Source of the DNA: Marsupella aquatica
Lineage: Eukaryota > Marchantiophyta
Length of the DNA stretch: 64,000 bases
Reading direction: 5' to 3'
Assembly (NCBI GenBank): GCA_973895155.1
Contig: OZ316897.1
Location: 23,126,001-23,190,000 of the forward strand
Part shown: positions 32,951-45,377 of the stretch, piece after piece
Layout of the letters: each line of letters begins with the position of its first letter
How positions within the stretch are numbered: position 1 is the first letter of the stretch
Program-made: the position numbers and the translations under genes
The notes under the pieces: model-generated
Seen by the model: only the letters and a program-made list of their open reading frames with translations
What the model was told of the DNA's origin: nothing
Databases searched by the model: none

Positions 32951-34013
32951 GTACTACCATCTTCCCCCGAACACAAGGCCCGGGCACTATATTCAAATAG
33001 TGAGCCAAGGGGTGCTCTATTCGAATACAGTGCCCAAGGCGCTGTGTTTGAGTTTGAAGTCTGTCAATATTTTCATTTTTTGGACTTGTGGCGTTGTGTT
33101 CGAAATGTGGCGTTGTGTTCAAATTTAAGGTAATGTGCCTGAATTTTGGCTTTGTGAGATGCATGTAGGGTGTAAGTAGGAATGATAGGCATAGAAGTTA
33201 TGTGTATTAGAGAGGAGTGTGTTCAAGTTTAGGGTTTTTGACTTCCCAACAATATTTGCTCAAGTCAAAGGATGTGTAGCTAAATAATTGAACCACTTAA
33301 ATTACACAAGGGGAGAATTCACATTTCAATAGAAAACAAAACCTGACAAACCATACATACCAAGTGTACTATTATCACTTAGTAAAACATATTTGTCCAC
33401 TTTTCACAGTTGTTTGGTTTACTGTGGCCAATTTGCTCGTTTCTATTATTTAATCTTTTTTCATGCAGCCTGGAATGTTCGTGAGACTGCTTTGTTTCTA
33501 TTGGAGTGCCTTGATCTCGAGGGCAATGGAAAATTGGAAATAGAGAAAGTGAGTCATCAGACCTAATTATGTACATAGGCACTATGGGTTTCTTTGACAA
33601 GACACAGTGGCGTCAGTCAGAGGTTGATGTGAAAGACCGTTGAAAGTTCACACAACACAAGAATATATTGATACTTCCGGATTGCTGCTTAACATTTTGG
33701 AAAGAGCACACACTTCTCCGAGAATAAAGGATTTTGAAATTAGCTTACATTTCTCAAAGGACGATGGATTTAGTAAGTTGAAAGTGCGGATGTGTCGGAC
33801 AATTTTAAGTAACGTATTGTAGTTGCAACCCAGTTACCTTTCTCCTATAGTCACTTGTGAACACAAAGTCAATTTTGAACACAGCGCCCAGGCGTTGTGT
33901 TAATATGGTGCTGTGTTTGAGTGAAAACGTCTTTTTTGCCTAAAGTCCCTGTTTTGACCATATTCAAACACAGCGCTCGGGCGCTGTGTTCGGGGGAAGA
34001 CAGTAGTCAATGT
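32951..34013. mobile_element. Foldback/MITE-like element with repeated palindromes
   Basis: The two ends are inverted copies: CTTCCCCCGAACACA at 32961-32975 and its exact complement at 33985-33999, with weaker similarity on both sides over about 50 bp. Inside and at the ends the same palindrome recurs, an AACACAGCGC arm, a 4-5-nt loop and a GCGCTGTGTT arm, at about 32970-32993 (degraded), 33024-33048, 33878-33901 and 33967-33990 (perfect). Two more half-sites (GGCGTTGTGTTC) sit at about 33090-33120. The roughly 1.06-kb element has no evident transposase. A plus-strand scrap near 33470-33555 (NVRETALFLLECLDLEGNGK) could be remnant coding sequence. Target-site duplications were not found. Confidence 0.6.
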
Positions 34014-35712
34014 ACTTGTATAAGCACACCACTTTATGATTCAAAGAGCATGAACTACTGAACTTTGTTTTCTTAAATTTTTTGCTCTATTTGGGCTCTT
34101 TATCTAGGTGACACCTGTTCTTGAATAAACCATGAACAATGTAAATTCTATAACCAATGGAATATAAGGTGCACTCATCAATGAATGGTGTACTAGTTGC
34201 TTGGTTGAAGGGTCTAACTTCTCATGCAAGTAAGGAAATATGTCCCTCAAAATGTTATTGAAAATATAGGGGACCTAATAAAAACTAAGAAAATTAAAAA
34301 AGTTAAAGGGGTTGCCAAAAATGACTAAATTGTAAATAATACATGACTGAAGCATGGACTAGGCCAAATTAACATAAAATACATCTCAATCAAATTGAAT
34401 GAGACAAGATAGCCAAAGAGTGTCCCGCCATATAGCAGCCTCAAAAAAACCTCTTCAGTACAAAGGTACTAAAAAGTTGTGCACACCTAGTACAGATTTT
34501 CACTTGAGTCTAGGTAATGACAATCAACTCAACTAAAACCATAATTTTTGTAAAAGAAACCGCCAGGGGAACTTAGTACACCAAATGTGCACATTATTCA
34601 AACTCATTTCTCTCACTCTCATGAGACAAAAGATAATTCACTAAGGAGTGATTGAAAAGGAAAGATTAAACATTTATGAGGGGAGCCAAATACATTCAAA
34701 ATACTCTGAGTTCACTAAATTAAAAGGGGTCCAAAAGTTAATTCAAAATAAAATTAATATAAATGATTCACCTAGTTAAGGCACATTAAAATAAAAATAC
34801 TGAACACAAAATTTGAATAAGACAAAATTTGAAAGGTGAATTCACCATATAGCAGCTTCATACAATTCCTGGTTTGGAGTTTTCTGCCTTTGTGTAGTGT
34901 GATATATACTTTGAATTACAAAATATTGTACCTTATAAAATACAGTCACCATACCTCATTCCAATGGAGTATTGTCACCACTAGCCCCATTACCCGTTCT
35001 TTGAGCGTGAATAACAGAAAGAGCAATAAAAATGTTATTTTATTCTTTGAAGGTTAATGAAATGATAAAAAAAACCCATCATTTTAATAGTTATATATAA
35101 TACATTATTCTCCTTTCTGTGCACATCCGTCTCTGTAAGCACATATGTTGTGGTGGGTCCATAGTGTCCATTTTTTTAAGGTATTTCTTAATAATTATCA
35201 CAAAAAACTTTCATGTATCATTTGACATATATCAGAGTCATGAGTTTTTCACATGCACATTAATTTTTCCATGCACATGATGGCCCTAGGCAAAGTAGAC
35301 TTCAGTTCAAGCATTTATAGTAAGATTTGTGGGAATTCACTTTTGTGCCACATCAGTCACTTTCTCTCTCACCCAAGACAATAAAACACATCATTTAATT
35401 CAAACATTAAATGCCTAGGGAACCCCTCAGCTACTTCACTAACTTTAGCTCTCACTAAATGCAATTAAACACCTTATTTAATTCAAACACACCTTACAAT
35501 AGCAACATATATATTCCTTTCTAGATAGGATAACTTTAAATTTCTTTAATTATGAATAAGTTAAAGTAGTCATGTCATAGAACTGGCCAACAACTATAAG
35601 AGTACATCAAGTGAACTCTTGTCATTTTGTAAAGTGAATTGTTACAAAGACCATCAAATATACTCTGGAGATTGAGATATGCAAGGTAAAAGTGCAAGCT
35701 GCTGCTACAGCT
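34014..35712. other. AT-rich non-coding stretch
   Basis: No gene is supported; the longest frame is 73 codons in very AT-rich DNA. Short direct similarities (CACATCATTTAATTCAAACA near 35390 and a variant near 35475) suggest an old duplication. Confidence 0.45.
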
Positions 35713-35890
35713 CGTTTGTGAAGTGCCCCCTCATGGACCGCTCGTTTTGTAAAGTGCTCTTCATGAACTGCTCGTTTTGAAAAGTGCTCCTCATGAAGTG
35801 CTCGTTTTGTAAAGTGCCCATTGTAAAGTGCCCCTCATGAAGTGCTCGTTTTGTAAAGTGCCCTTTGTAAAGTGCCCCTCATGAGCTGCT
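35713..35890. repeat. 27-44-bp tandem repeat upstream of MMT
   Basis: Four to five units of CTCATGAAGTGCTCGTTTTG followed by TAAAGTGCC occur, some with an inserted extra TTTGTAAAGTGCC. The array ends about 465 bases before the methionine S-methyltransferase start codon, so it could lie in the promoter region and vary between individuals. Confidence 0.8.
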
Positions 35891-36354
35891 GGTTCCAAAG
35901 CCCATTCGGCTCGTCACACCCCGGGCATGCGAATCGAGGAGCGGGGCCTTTTTGTGTCGAGGATTACGGACGAGTTTGACACTCGAAGAGCAGCATTCAA
36001 TCAGGTTCTGCCCAGTCCTTTGGAGAATCGGAACTGCAAACCGGCCTGGAATTAGAATTCATGGCAGGTGATCAGACACGCTTCTCCGCGGGATCGGTCG
36101 TGTCGATAAGATCGTTTGAGGATGGCATTAGCAATCACTTCAGAGGGAACTGAATCAATGGGTCAGAGCCGGGAAAGGAGAGGGGAAGAGCATCCCGCAA
36201 GCTGCCCTGATTAGCTTACTGCGAACATCGTGGAATTTTTGTACCTACGACTTGACCTTCTCGCCTTGTCATGCTACGGTACTCGTCATATGACCGCAAT
36301 TTGACGAGCGCTGAAGGAGATTGAAGGGAAAGAGAGGATTAGAGAAAAAGAAAC

Positions 36355-39300
36355 ATGGGTGATCGGGATGTCCTGGATTTTTTGGCGGAATGTAAGGAGT
36401 CGGGGGACAAAGCCTACGGGGCTGTCAAAGGCGTGTTGCAGAGACTTATGAATTTGAACACGAGAGTTGAAGCGAGAGTTTTTTTAAATCGAGTCGAGAC
36501 TTATGTGAATGCGGAGCTGCCCAACGCAGATACCTTGGCGGAGTTCCATTTCCGAATTCACCCACTCTCTCTTACGGATTTTGAAGGTGCTATACATGTT
36601 GTCCTGATATTTTTGGCATTAGTCATCTTAAGTGTGGGTGAATATATAAAATGTAGCTGTTACCACAAGCTTTCTAGTTGTTCTAACTTGGTGACACAAC
36701 CTATGACTGCCAAGATTTGGAGACTGTTATATAGTGTGGGTCTCGGGAATGCAGAAAGTTCATTCACTCAACTTGTTCAGACACTCAATCGACGGATATT
36801 TTCCGCTAGTAGTCAAGGAGGGCAGAATTTGGAACGCAGCTACCGGAAGCATTCTTTTCCGTTTTCCAGTTTGTATCCTTCACGGCGATGTCCTCAAATT
36901 TGCGAAGCCATGCAAAGTTTGGTACGTGGGTGCACACAATGCATCGTGTTACCTTGTCAAACACGTTGATGACCAGCTGTCAATGCCACTACATCTTAGC
37001 AGGTCCTATTCACAGCGTTATTCGTCAGCGCACCTAAAGTTGTTAGAGATCCGGCACCGCACTTCATTGCAAATGTTTTAGATCATTCCGGGACTCAAAG
37101 GGGATATTGCGATTCCCTGATAAACCGTCATACCTGTCTTTCCACTGGGTGCTACATCTTTCACTAGGCGTTGTTAAATTGTATCCAAAGTTGAACAACC
37201 ATCAAGAAGTCATCTCTCACAGAACGAGGTAATCGAGATCAGTAATGATTTTAAATCTGCTTAAAATCCATGGTGATAGTCGAATAGCACGATCCTAAAT
37301 ACTTTAAAGTTGTTATCTGCCTCACGAGTGTATTGTATCTGGTCCTTTTCACCTGTACTACCACTAATGATTTTTAATCAAATTGAATTGGTTTGACGAC
37401 TGAACTCTGTAGTTTTGCAACCCCAGACGTTGAGTACCAGACTGTACACAGCAATCGGGATCCAGACAAGATACTAGAGCCTGCGACTTCTCGATGCATG
37501 TTGTATGGATATTTCCAAGCAAATATCTGATAATATATCCATACAGGTGTCGACACTGGCAGCATAGAGTTTTCGGAACTTTTTGGGGAGACTTGATCTG
37601 TTAATTGCACAAAGTCATTTTGTTTTCTGTTAATCTGACATAACAGCAAATCCCGGACTTTCTGCATTGACTTTGAATTCTTCTGGTTCAGGCTTTCGAG
37701 AGAATCGGCAGAAACTCAAATTGTTGGAACTTCCCAGTATTTTTATACCTGAAGATTGGTCGTTCACTTTTCTGGAAGGCCTCAACAGACATCCGGAGAG
37801 TGGGTTTCAGGACAGGGATGTTGTTGAACTTGGATGCGGGAACGGCTGGATCTCTATCGCTCTAGCTGAGCGATGGTCTCCTAAGAAGGTAAGGAACCAC
37901 AATGTGCTTTAACTCTCTTCCACTAGCGTGAAAACTTCTTTGCGGTGTCCCCTTCATTGAATGCAGCTTGAGCCTGGAAGACTATTTGATTAAATGATAG
38001 TCATTTCACTCATTGCTGTAAACATAGTCTCGTTAGTCTTGATATAGAGTATTTATTTGCATTTGATTCGTTAGTCCCGGATTGCTTGTAGGTATACGGT
38101 TTGGACATCAATCCTAGGGCCATCAAAGTTGCTCAGATAAACTTGTATCTTAATGCTCTCGATGGGGATGGGTCACCTATTTTCGACCATGAAGGCAAGA
38201 CTTTGCTCGACAGGGTTGAATTCCATGAGTCAGATCTTCTTGGGTACTGTCGTGATCGGGACATCATGCTGGACCGTATTGTTGGCTGCATACCACAGGT
38301 TTGTGACCGATGGCTTCCCCTTCTTTTCTTCTGTTTTGACTGTCTGTCTTAACACTGAAGGAAAATACTTCTTACCTTGTATAAGACCATTTTTGAGAAT
38401 GAATGAATGTGCAGTGGTATGATGCTTTTTGCCACAGAAAGTCGCAAAAATCTCAGCGCATGATCCTCAAATATCTCTGTGGATCTATCTGGTTATGAAT
38501 ACCCTGGCCACCTTGCATCCGAGAGCGATGGCTACTACTTGTTACACTTCTAATAATCCACTCGATCGTGCTCCTGATGAGCTGACAGGTTCTCACCCCT
38601 AATCCGGAGGCAATGGCTAGTATCATATCGGAGAATGCAGGTGAAGAGTTCCTGTTTTCTCTTAGCAATTATTGTGGACTACAGGTAAAAACATCCAAGC
38701 TTGTTGGGACTTGTATTTTTTGCTGCTGTGACGTATTCGCTATTTTAGGGTTCATCAAATGCACACGGGATAGCAGTGTCTGTATTCAGGGTTCCCAATC
38801 TTGAGACTTCGTCTTAAGGACGTTGGAAGGATGCATATTTCTAAGTTAAAATATTTTCTTTCATTAGCAGACAGAATCAGTGCTTGTTGGCATGAAATCA
38901 ACCCTGGTCATTTGTATCCAGGGTTTTGTGGAGGATCAGTTCGGCCTTGGGCTTGTAGCAAGAGCTGCTGAAGAAGGGATTGCTCTTCTCAGACCAAACG
39001 GTGCTATGATTTTCAATATGGGTGGTAGGCCAGGGCAGGCTGTTTGCGAAAGATTGTTTGAGCGGAGGGGATTTCACATTAACAAGCTGTGGCAAACTCG
39101 AGTAATTCAGGTGATTTTCATCGAAGATATGAGACCTAGTGGCTTGTCCTTCCATGGTTTTTTCTCAAGAGGATTGCTGGAATGGAAATCAAATTGTTTA
39201 CGCCAAAGACGTCCATCATTCTCTGATGGAGAGAAATGCCATGCAGGTTAGGATCTGATTGCTTTTGGTCCTTTTGCAGGCTGCTGACACAGATATTCTT

Positions 39301-42300
39301 GCGCTTGTTGAAATTGAGAAAAACAGTCCACATCGGTTTGAGTTTTATATGGGTCGTGTTTCTGAAGAACCGATTAATGCTCGCACAGCATACACATTTG
39401 CAAAAGCAGGGGGTGAGATTGCACACGGGTTGTCGGTCTATGAATGTCGCCTGAGGCAATCCAAGCAGGTAGTGAACTATCCCTCTTATCATGTGCAGAG
39501 ATGTAAGCTGATGTCAACGGTGTGTTCTGATTGCTAAAGGAGCTTGGCGGATATTGCACGTAAAATGGTACTAGGAATTTGGAATCTCGAACTTGTCCCG
39601 GATGCAGAAATGTTTGTTCTGTACCTGCAGCGGGGCCAAAGAAGTTTTATTAGTATACCCTCCAAGAATCAATTTATAAACTGCGTCTATTCATAGAAGT
39701 GTTATAAAGATGTTACTTGATGAAGACGCCACTTCGGGCGACTGAAAATTTATATGCGACTAAGCTTTACTGCAACTTCTAGGAAGAATATCTGCTACTG
39801 TGTCAGAAGTTTGATGCAACAAGGTTGCTGTTCTTTTTGTTTTGACATCAGGACCAGCATTATAACTTCGGCCAACGATTGAAGCGTCTGGTTTTCTTTT
39901 CAGGTAAAGACAATCTTCAAGTTCCTAAGTGATGGATGGGAGCAGACACGCAGTGCTCTCGACTTGTCGTTCCAGGTGGAGGCAGTGGCAGATGAGAAGA
40001 TCCCCTTTCTTGCACATCTTGCGCGTACGCTAGATCGAATTGATCACTTCCCTCTTGAGTTACCAACAGGCGGCTCTTTGTTTGGGAACCTCATCTCAAA
40101 CTTCATGCGAAATTACCATCGTATACCTTTGACTCCAAAAGTAAGTCCGTAGAGCAGACTCCAGTGGTTTGATTCGGTGGCCTAGAAATGTTGGTGCCAA
40201 GTGTCTGATCAACTGAGATTAACTAGGTAACAGTGTCAGGAAACTTCTCACGGTGGTGATATGTTATTATATCCTGAGCAAATAGCCGGGATCTGTTGGT
40301 TGAGCATCGAATTTTAACATTGCGGTTCTTGTGAGCAGAGTGTGACCATATTGCCCTCGAGGTCCATTGTGATTGAGAATGTTTTGCGACTCTTTTCACC
40401 ACACCTGGCACTGGTTGATGCAAATTTGACTAGGTCCCTGCCAAAGAAGTGGACTGCGTCTCTTCCTGGTCAAGTATGCTCATTTTGCCTGCTTAGTTTT
40501 TCTTTCTTCGCAACATAATCAATTCTTGTTTATGCTGGTGTCCCTTCGTGCCAATCGTAATGGGGATTTTTTGAGTCAAGTAAAATCAAGTATGGCGACT
40601 CTAATATGCGTTCCTCTAATATGCCATATCTAGGTTATTTAAGTACATGCAGTTCCTCACAAGGCCTTACAGATCGCTGAAAAAGAATCATCCTGTCACG
40701 GAGGGCAGAAGAAAAAAATTGGCTGCGAACGCATAAAAAAGATATGACTTCGTAGTGCCAGGGCCAAAAGAGGATTTGTGATGGTGAATATATCGGGCTT
40801 TTGTTCATACTCACAGAAATAAACTCAGAAGCTTTGTACGTGGCAGGACAATATGAAAGCGGTCACAGAGGATAATGTTACTGTAATAGAAGCTCCTCAA
40901 CGGACAGACCTCCTCACAGAACTTGTGAAGCGCTTACAGCCCAAAATTGTAATTACTGGCATAGCAGCTTTTGAGCTGCAGACCTCTACTGCTTTTGAAC
41001 AGCTTTTGGAAGTATCAGCGGATGTTGGCGCTCGACTATTCGTGGACATATCAGATCATGTCGAGCTTTCAAGCTTGCCTGGTACAAACGGTGTTCTGCA
41101 GTACATGGCGTCCCATGCTCTGCCAATTCATGCGGCAATCATATGTGGCCTCGTAAAAAATCAGGTTTTTGGCTAACCTTATACCGATGCATGTGAATGT
41201 ACTTTATTGAGTGTATTCCTTAGGCAATGTGATAGGCGGTCAGAGGGAGCCTAGTTCTGCTTAGGAAGCAAAGCCGTGGTCTTGAGGCATGGGCCCCTTG
41301 GGTGTTGTGATACAAGGTATGATGGCTTGTATAGTTTCCTAGGGGATGAGGCCATTAAGATGATGAAACTATATTCAATTGTTTTTGGCGACGGTTTCGC
41401 CTATAAATTATCCTGAACCAAATTGCAAACGAATTTGACAAGCAGGTTTATGCCGATCTAGAGGTCGCCTTTGTGATCTCGGAAAATCAGAGCCTTTTAA
41501 ATGCTTTGGCAAAGACGAGTGAGCTTACGTGCGGACGGACAGCTATATCTAGCCAGTTTTACTATGGCTGCCTCTTGCATGAGCTCTTGAGTTTCCAGCT
41601 TCCTGACCGGCACACCACATTACAGGTTCTTACTCTCCTACCGTCCTGTTAACGGTCCCTTTCTCATGTGGATGTCATCCTAACAAATGTCAGGAAGTTT
41701 AGGGTCCTGTTCTAACAGTATGGATAAGTATTTCCAGCCTTTTCTGACAGACAGTTTATGGCTGGTATTGATTACTTCTTTGAACGCCGAGTCTCAATAA
41801 TGCCTCACATATTAGACATGCACTGGAACCTCGATTGGAAAGTTGTCGGTCAGATCATTTCATGGATTAGGTTTGAATATCAAAGTTGCAGTATACAAGA
41901 AGTTCAAAGAAGAATATCATGGGATCCAATTCAACTGTGTGGTCTTCAGGTGGTTGGCTAATGAGATCTGCATCTATTATTTTGCTTTGGGTTTCAATTT
42001 ACACGATTTGACTGATTCAATTTCATATCTATTTCAGAGATTGCCCATTACTGAAGGGGAGCAATCGCAATTCGTCAGCTTTTCTGGCCATGCAATTAGT
42101 GCAATAGCTGAAACAGAGTTGTCCCGCTCCGACCTGGAGAAAATGAAATTGGTGAACTTGCATTGCGAGGAAAACACTCTTCCAATACCCTCGGTTGTGA
42201 AAGTTGCAATGTTTGAGGGATTTGCTCGTCAAAACATAACTTCGGCTGAGATGGATCCCAGACCGGAGATACTCAAGTTTGTGAAAACCAAGTATGGTCT

Positions 42301-43556
42301 TAAGGCAAAAGAGCTTGTTCTGAGCAACAGTTCCGTAGATCTGTTCTCAAAGCTTGTGCTGGCATGTGTTGAAGACCATGGTACACTTTGCTTCCCGACA
42401 GGATCAAATGGAACATTTGTTGCAGCCGCAAAATTTCTTGGAGCCAACGTGGAGGAACTGTGTACAGATGTAAAAGATCATTTTAAGCTGACACCTGCTG
42501 TTGCAGATGCCTTTTTGCAGACAGTGCAAAAACCTTGGTTGTATGTTTCTGGACCCACTATTGTTTCAACAGGCCTCATTTACAGTCAAGATGACCTAAG
42601 CTCTATCTTAGATGTATGCAAAAAGTATGGAGCAAGGTTGATCTTCGACACTTCTTCTTCTGGGTTGGAATATGAAACACCTGGCCCATGGAATTTGGAC
42701 GAAATAATGCCAGCTGATGGCAATGGCTCTTGTGCAGTCGCTCTTCTTGGGGGATTCTCTAAGGAACTGCTTACTGGAGGCATTGAATGTGCTTTTGTAG
42801 CTCTAAGCGATCCGATCTACATGGAAGCTTTCAAGGATGCACCTAGTCTGAGTAGACCTCATGGCACTTTAAAATACTCAATAAAAAAACTTCTTCACAA
42901 GTTAGAGGAGAAATCTGGTGACCTCCTGGATGGTCTAGCTTCGCAAAAGAAAACTTTGAAACGAAGAGCAGAAGAACTGCAAAGGGTCTGTTATTCGCTT
43001 CATCACATCATTGCTAATTGTCGCGTTGTGGATAATTATGACGGAGTTTCTCATGGTCATACTATAAAAAGTTTGCTAGCATGACAGTTTTGATCTGGCA
43101 TTTTTCTGTGTTCAAGTAGCAATATCTTTTTTTCATGGTCATAAGTCCAAGAGGTTTATGATTGGGGAGCTAGCCCTTTCATCCTTTGTCCGAAGAATTT
43201 ATTTACTATCTGTATAATAAGTATCTCACAATGGTGATTATTTCTGGCAGGCACTGGTGGATTGTGGGTGGCAAGCCATCATGCCATGTGGCGGTTTTTC
43301 TCTTGTAGCTGAACCATCTACGTATCTTGGAAAAGTTGTTTCCTATACGGATTCAAGTAATGCCACTGGGGAGGTCGTACTTGGGAGCAAGAATATCAGA
43401 GACGTTTTGGTCATGACAACAGGCCTATGTGTCAGCAGCAGTTCATGGACTGGCATCCCAGGGTTTTATCGGTTTGTCATTTCGTGCAAGGAAGATGATT
43501 TTCAGAAGGCTTTAGGGTGCTTGCAGAGCTTCAAGAAGCTTGTCCACCATCAATAG
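36355..43556 (+). CDS. MMT1: Methionine S-methyltransferase
   Basis: Plant enzyme that transfers methyl from S-adenosylmethionine to methionine to give S-methylmethionine, the transport and storage form of sulfur in the SMM cycle; cytosolic in other plants. Twelve exons: 36355-36586, 37692-37888, 38092-38298, 38589-38684, 38922-39110, 39280-39468, 39904-40140, 40339-40473, 40847-41164, 41446-41625, 42038-42985, 43251-43556. The sum is 1078 codons including stop (1077 aa, the expected length). The N-terminal methyltransferase half has the SAM-binding VVELGCGNGWISIALAE, then VYGLDINPRAIKVAQINLYL, LLDRVEFHESDLLGYCRD, RIVGCIPQ and MIFNMGGRPGQAVC. The C-terminal half is the family's aminotransferase-like domain, including FVDISDHVELSSLPGTNGVL, AIICGLVKNQVYADLEVAFV, FPTGSNGTFVAAAKFLGANV and SWTGIPGFYRF. 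Intron 1 is about 1.1 kb, the others 0.1-0.45 kb. No stop or frameshift is seen. Confidence 0.96.
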
Positions 43557-44345
43557 CAAGCAGGTAGCAATGTATTAAACTCAATACGACGGGGCTTACA
43601 AGTTCTCCGTTGTCACTGACTCTAGGTCAATGCGAGCATGTGTGGATGTTATCACCATCCATCTCTCACCCTAAACGCCTGACTCAATCAAATATGTCCC
43701 CCAAGGTGATTTTTTGACCCCTGTGGTCAAAAATCCAATTCTTGTTTATCATTGACTTTTGTACCCCTTTAAAAAACATTTTCAGTTTTTCATTATGCCC
43801 AAAAATAAGCATTGCCGAAGAAAAATAATCCCATGACAATATCCGCATAACAGTAGTAGAACCTGGCTCAAAGCAAGGAATATAACGTTTTGCAGATGCA
43901 CACTTTTCAAGAGCCAGCCATTCCCTTCAATATTGTGCACTTGCAAATTGCCCTTTACAAAACCCATCCACACTTCTTATGAATGTAAATGTAACAGTCT
44001 CTTTCTGTCTAATTACTAATATATCAAAAACTCTGGTGGAGAATTGAACCCCAAACTGTGTACACAGTTCTCCAATCAGATTACCCCCCCCCCCCCAAAA
44101 AAAACAAAAAAAAAACAAATATATATCTTGTATACATTTGTTTTCTTCTCTCAAAACTCTCCTCTATACATAGAACTACCTTGTCAATAACATTGAGTAC
44201 CAAAAAAGAGTTAGACACTCCCTGTTAGCTCACCTTTAGCCATCACCAGTGGATCAGCTCCCATGAGATAGTAGTTCAGTCTTGATCTTGAAGAGACTCT
44301 TTCTCAACAAAGTTGTCCTACCTCTCCTTTGACTGCTCTATCCTA
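43557..44345. other. 3' flank of MMT with tRNA-like scrap
   Basis: The first part should be 3' untranslated region. At 44040-44100 the minus strand reads GGTAATCTGATTGGAGAAC, then GGGGTTCAATTCTCC, spaced like the A and B boxes of a tRNA-derived element and preceded by a run of 13 G (13 C on plus, 44084-44096). It may be a second, damaged SINE. No protein gene is seen. Confidence 0.4.
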
Positions 44346-44715
44346 CATCAACATACACTTTTTTTTGCCTTGAAAATCAAAAGCAGGCCCATCCAACAGA
44401 GGATAGACATCCTACTTTGGAGCATGCATTTCTATCTAGGGTATTAACCACAAGGGGACAATACCTAGAGATCCAACAAGGACCCAGACCAGGAGGGAGA
44501 GAGGATTAAACCAGAACCCCAAAGCAGCCAGCCAAGGGCTGGGGGATAATCAGTACTCCCACCACTACACCCCACCCACCCACACACATACACACACACA
44601 TACCCTCCACACCCCTTGCGTGTGGAGGGAGGATTGAACCTGGGACCTCTCGGTTCTAGGCTCATCCTCTGGCCATCTGACCAAAGCCAGTTGGTTACAT
44701 CATCAACATACACTT
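44346..44715 (-). mobile_element. tRNA-derived SINE with perfect 15-bp target duplication
   Basis: CATCAACATACACTT stands at 44346-44360 and again at 44701-44715. Between them lies a 340-bp body in minus orientation. Its tRNA-like head begins near 44700 with ATGTAACCAACTGGC, then an A-box-like TGGTCAGATGG and a B-box-like GGTTCAATCC at about 44632. Its tail is an A run (T run 44361-44366 on plus) abutting the left duplication. The body includes a CA/TG microsatellite at about 44570-44605. Head, tail and duplication together are the full signature of a LINE-mobilised Pol III retroposon. It interrupts an open frame with an acidic GDVIVLSDDEEIENAQVYVD segment. Confidence 0.85.
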
Positions 44716-45361
44716 GTGCATTTTCTATTTCTTCATCATCAGATAGTACAATCACATCTCCAAGTTTCACCTTCTCCTTTCTTTCCCTAGTCCCTGGAGA
44801 ATTCTCTGCAGCCAACAAATCAATTGACTGTCTCCAAGTGATTAGACTTAGGAAAGGGATGTTTGTCAGCCAATGATAACAAACTCACCAAAAGTCACCA
44901 GATGTCACTCCTGTGTCAGAAACCCTCATATTTGCAAAAATGTCATCAAAACAAACACATTTTGGTTCTTTCTTTGGCCTCTTGTGAGAGCACTCTTAGT
45001 AACAGATCCCTCTGTGTCACTGTGCTTTCAGGTACAAGGCATACTCATCTGCTGACTCAGAAAAATACTTGCCAGAATTTCCTGTCCATGGTTTCCTCAC
45101 AAAGAATTCTTCAACTTGCTTTGGATCATTTATAGGATAAATGTTACATTTCCAAAGACATGTCATCCTCCTACAATCCATTCCCTGACCATTTAAAGGG
45201 ATTATCCAACTAGCAACAAGCATACAAATACCAGATTTTACCATCTCTGTCAATGTTGAAACAAATGTGGCATACTTGTATTTCACATACATTCGTTCTG
45301 CAACATTTTTTGTCAAGGTAACTCTGGACTTCAGATCTGCTCGACTATATATAGAATGCAA
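44716..45361 (-). pseudogene. Unidentified coding-like fragments interrupted by the SINE
   Basis: Two minus-strand frames read like real protein. One, at about 44818-44716, contains KEKVKLGDVIVLSDDEEI, whose VIVLSDDEE is a textbook SUMO-interaction-motif shape. The other, at 45361-45017, contains RVTLTKNVAERMYVKYKY, LVASWIIPLNGQG and VEEFFVRKPWTGNSG. The frame between them is broken, no ATG is evident, and the SINE sits in the first fragment. Probably a decayed gene or transposon protein; family unknown. Confidence 0.35.
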
Positions 45362-45377
45362 CTATTTTTCTGCCTCC

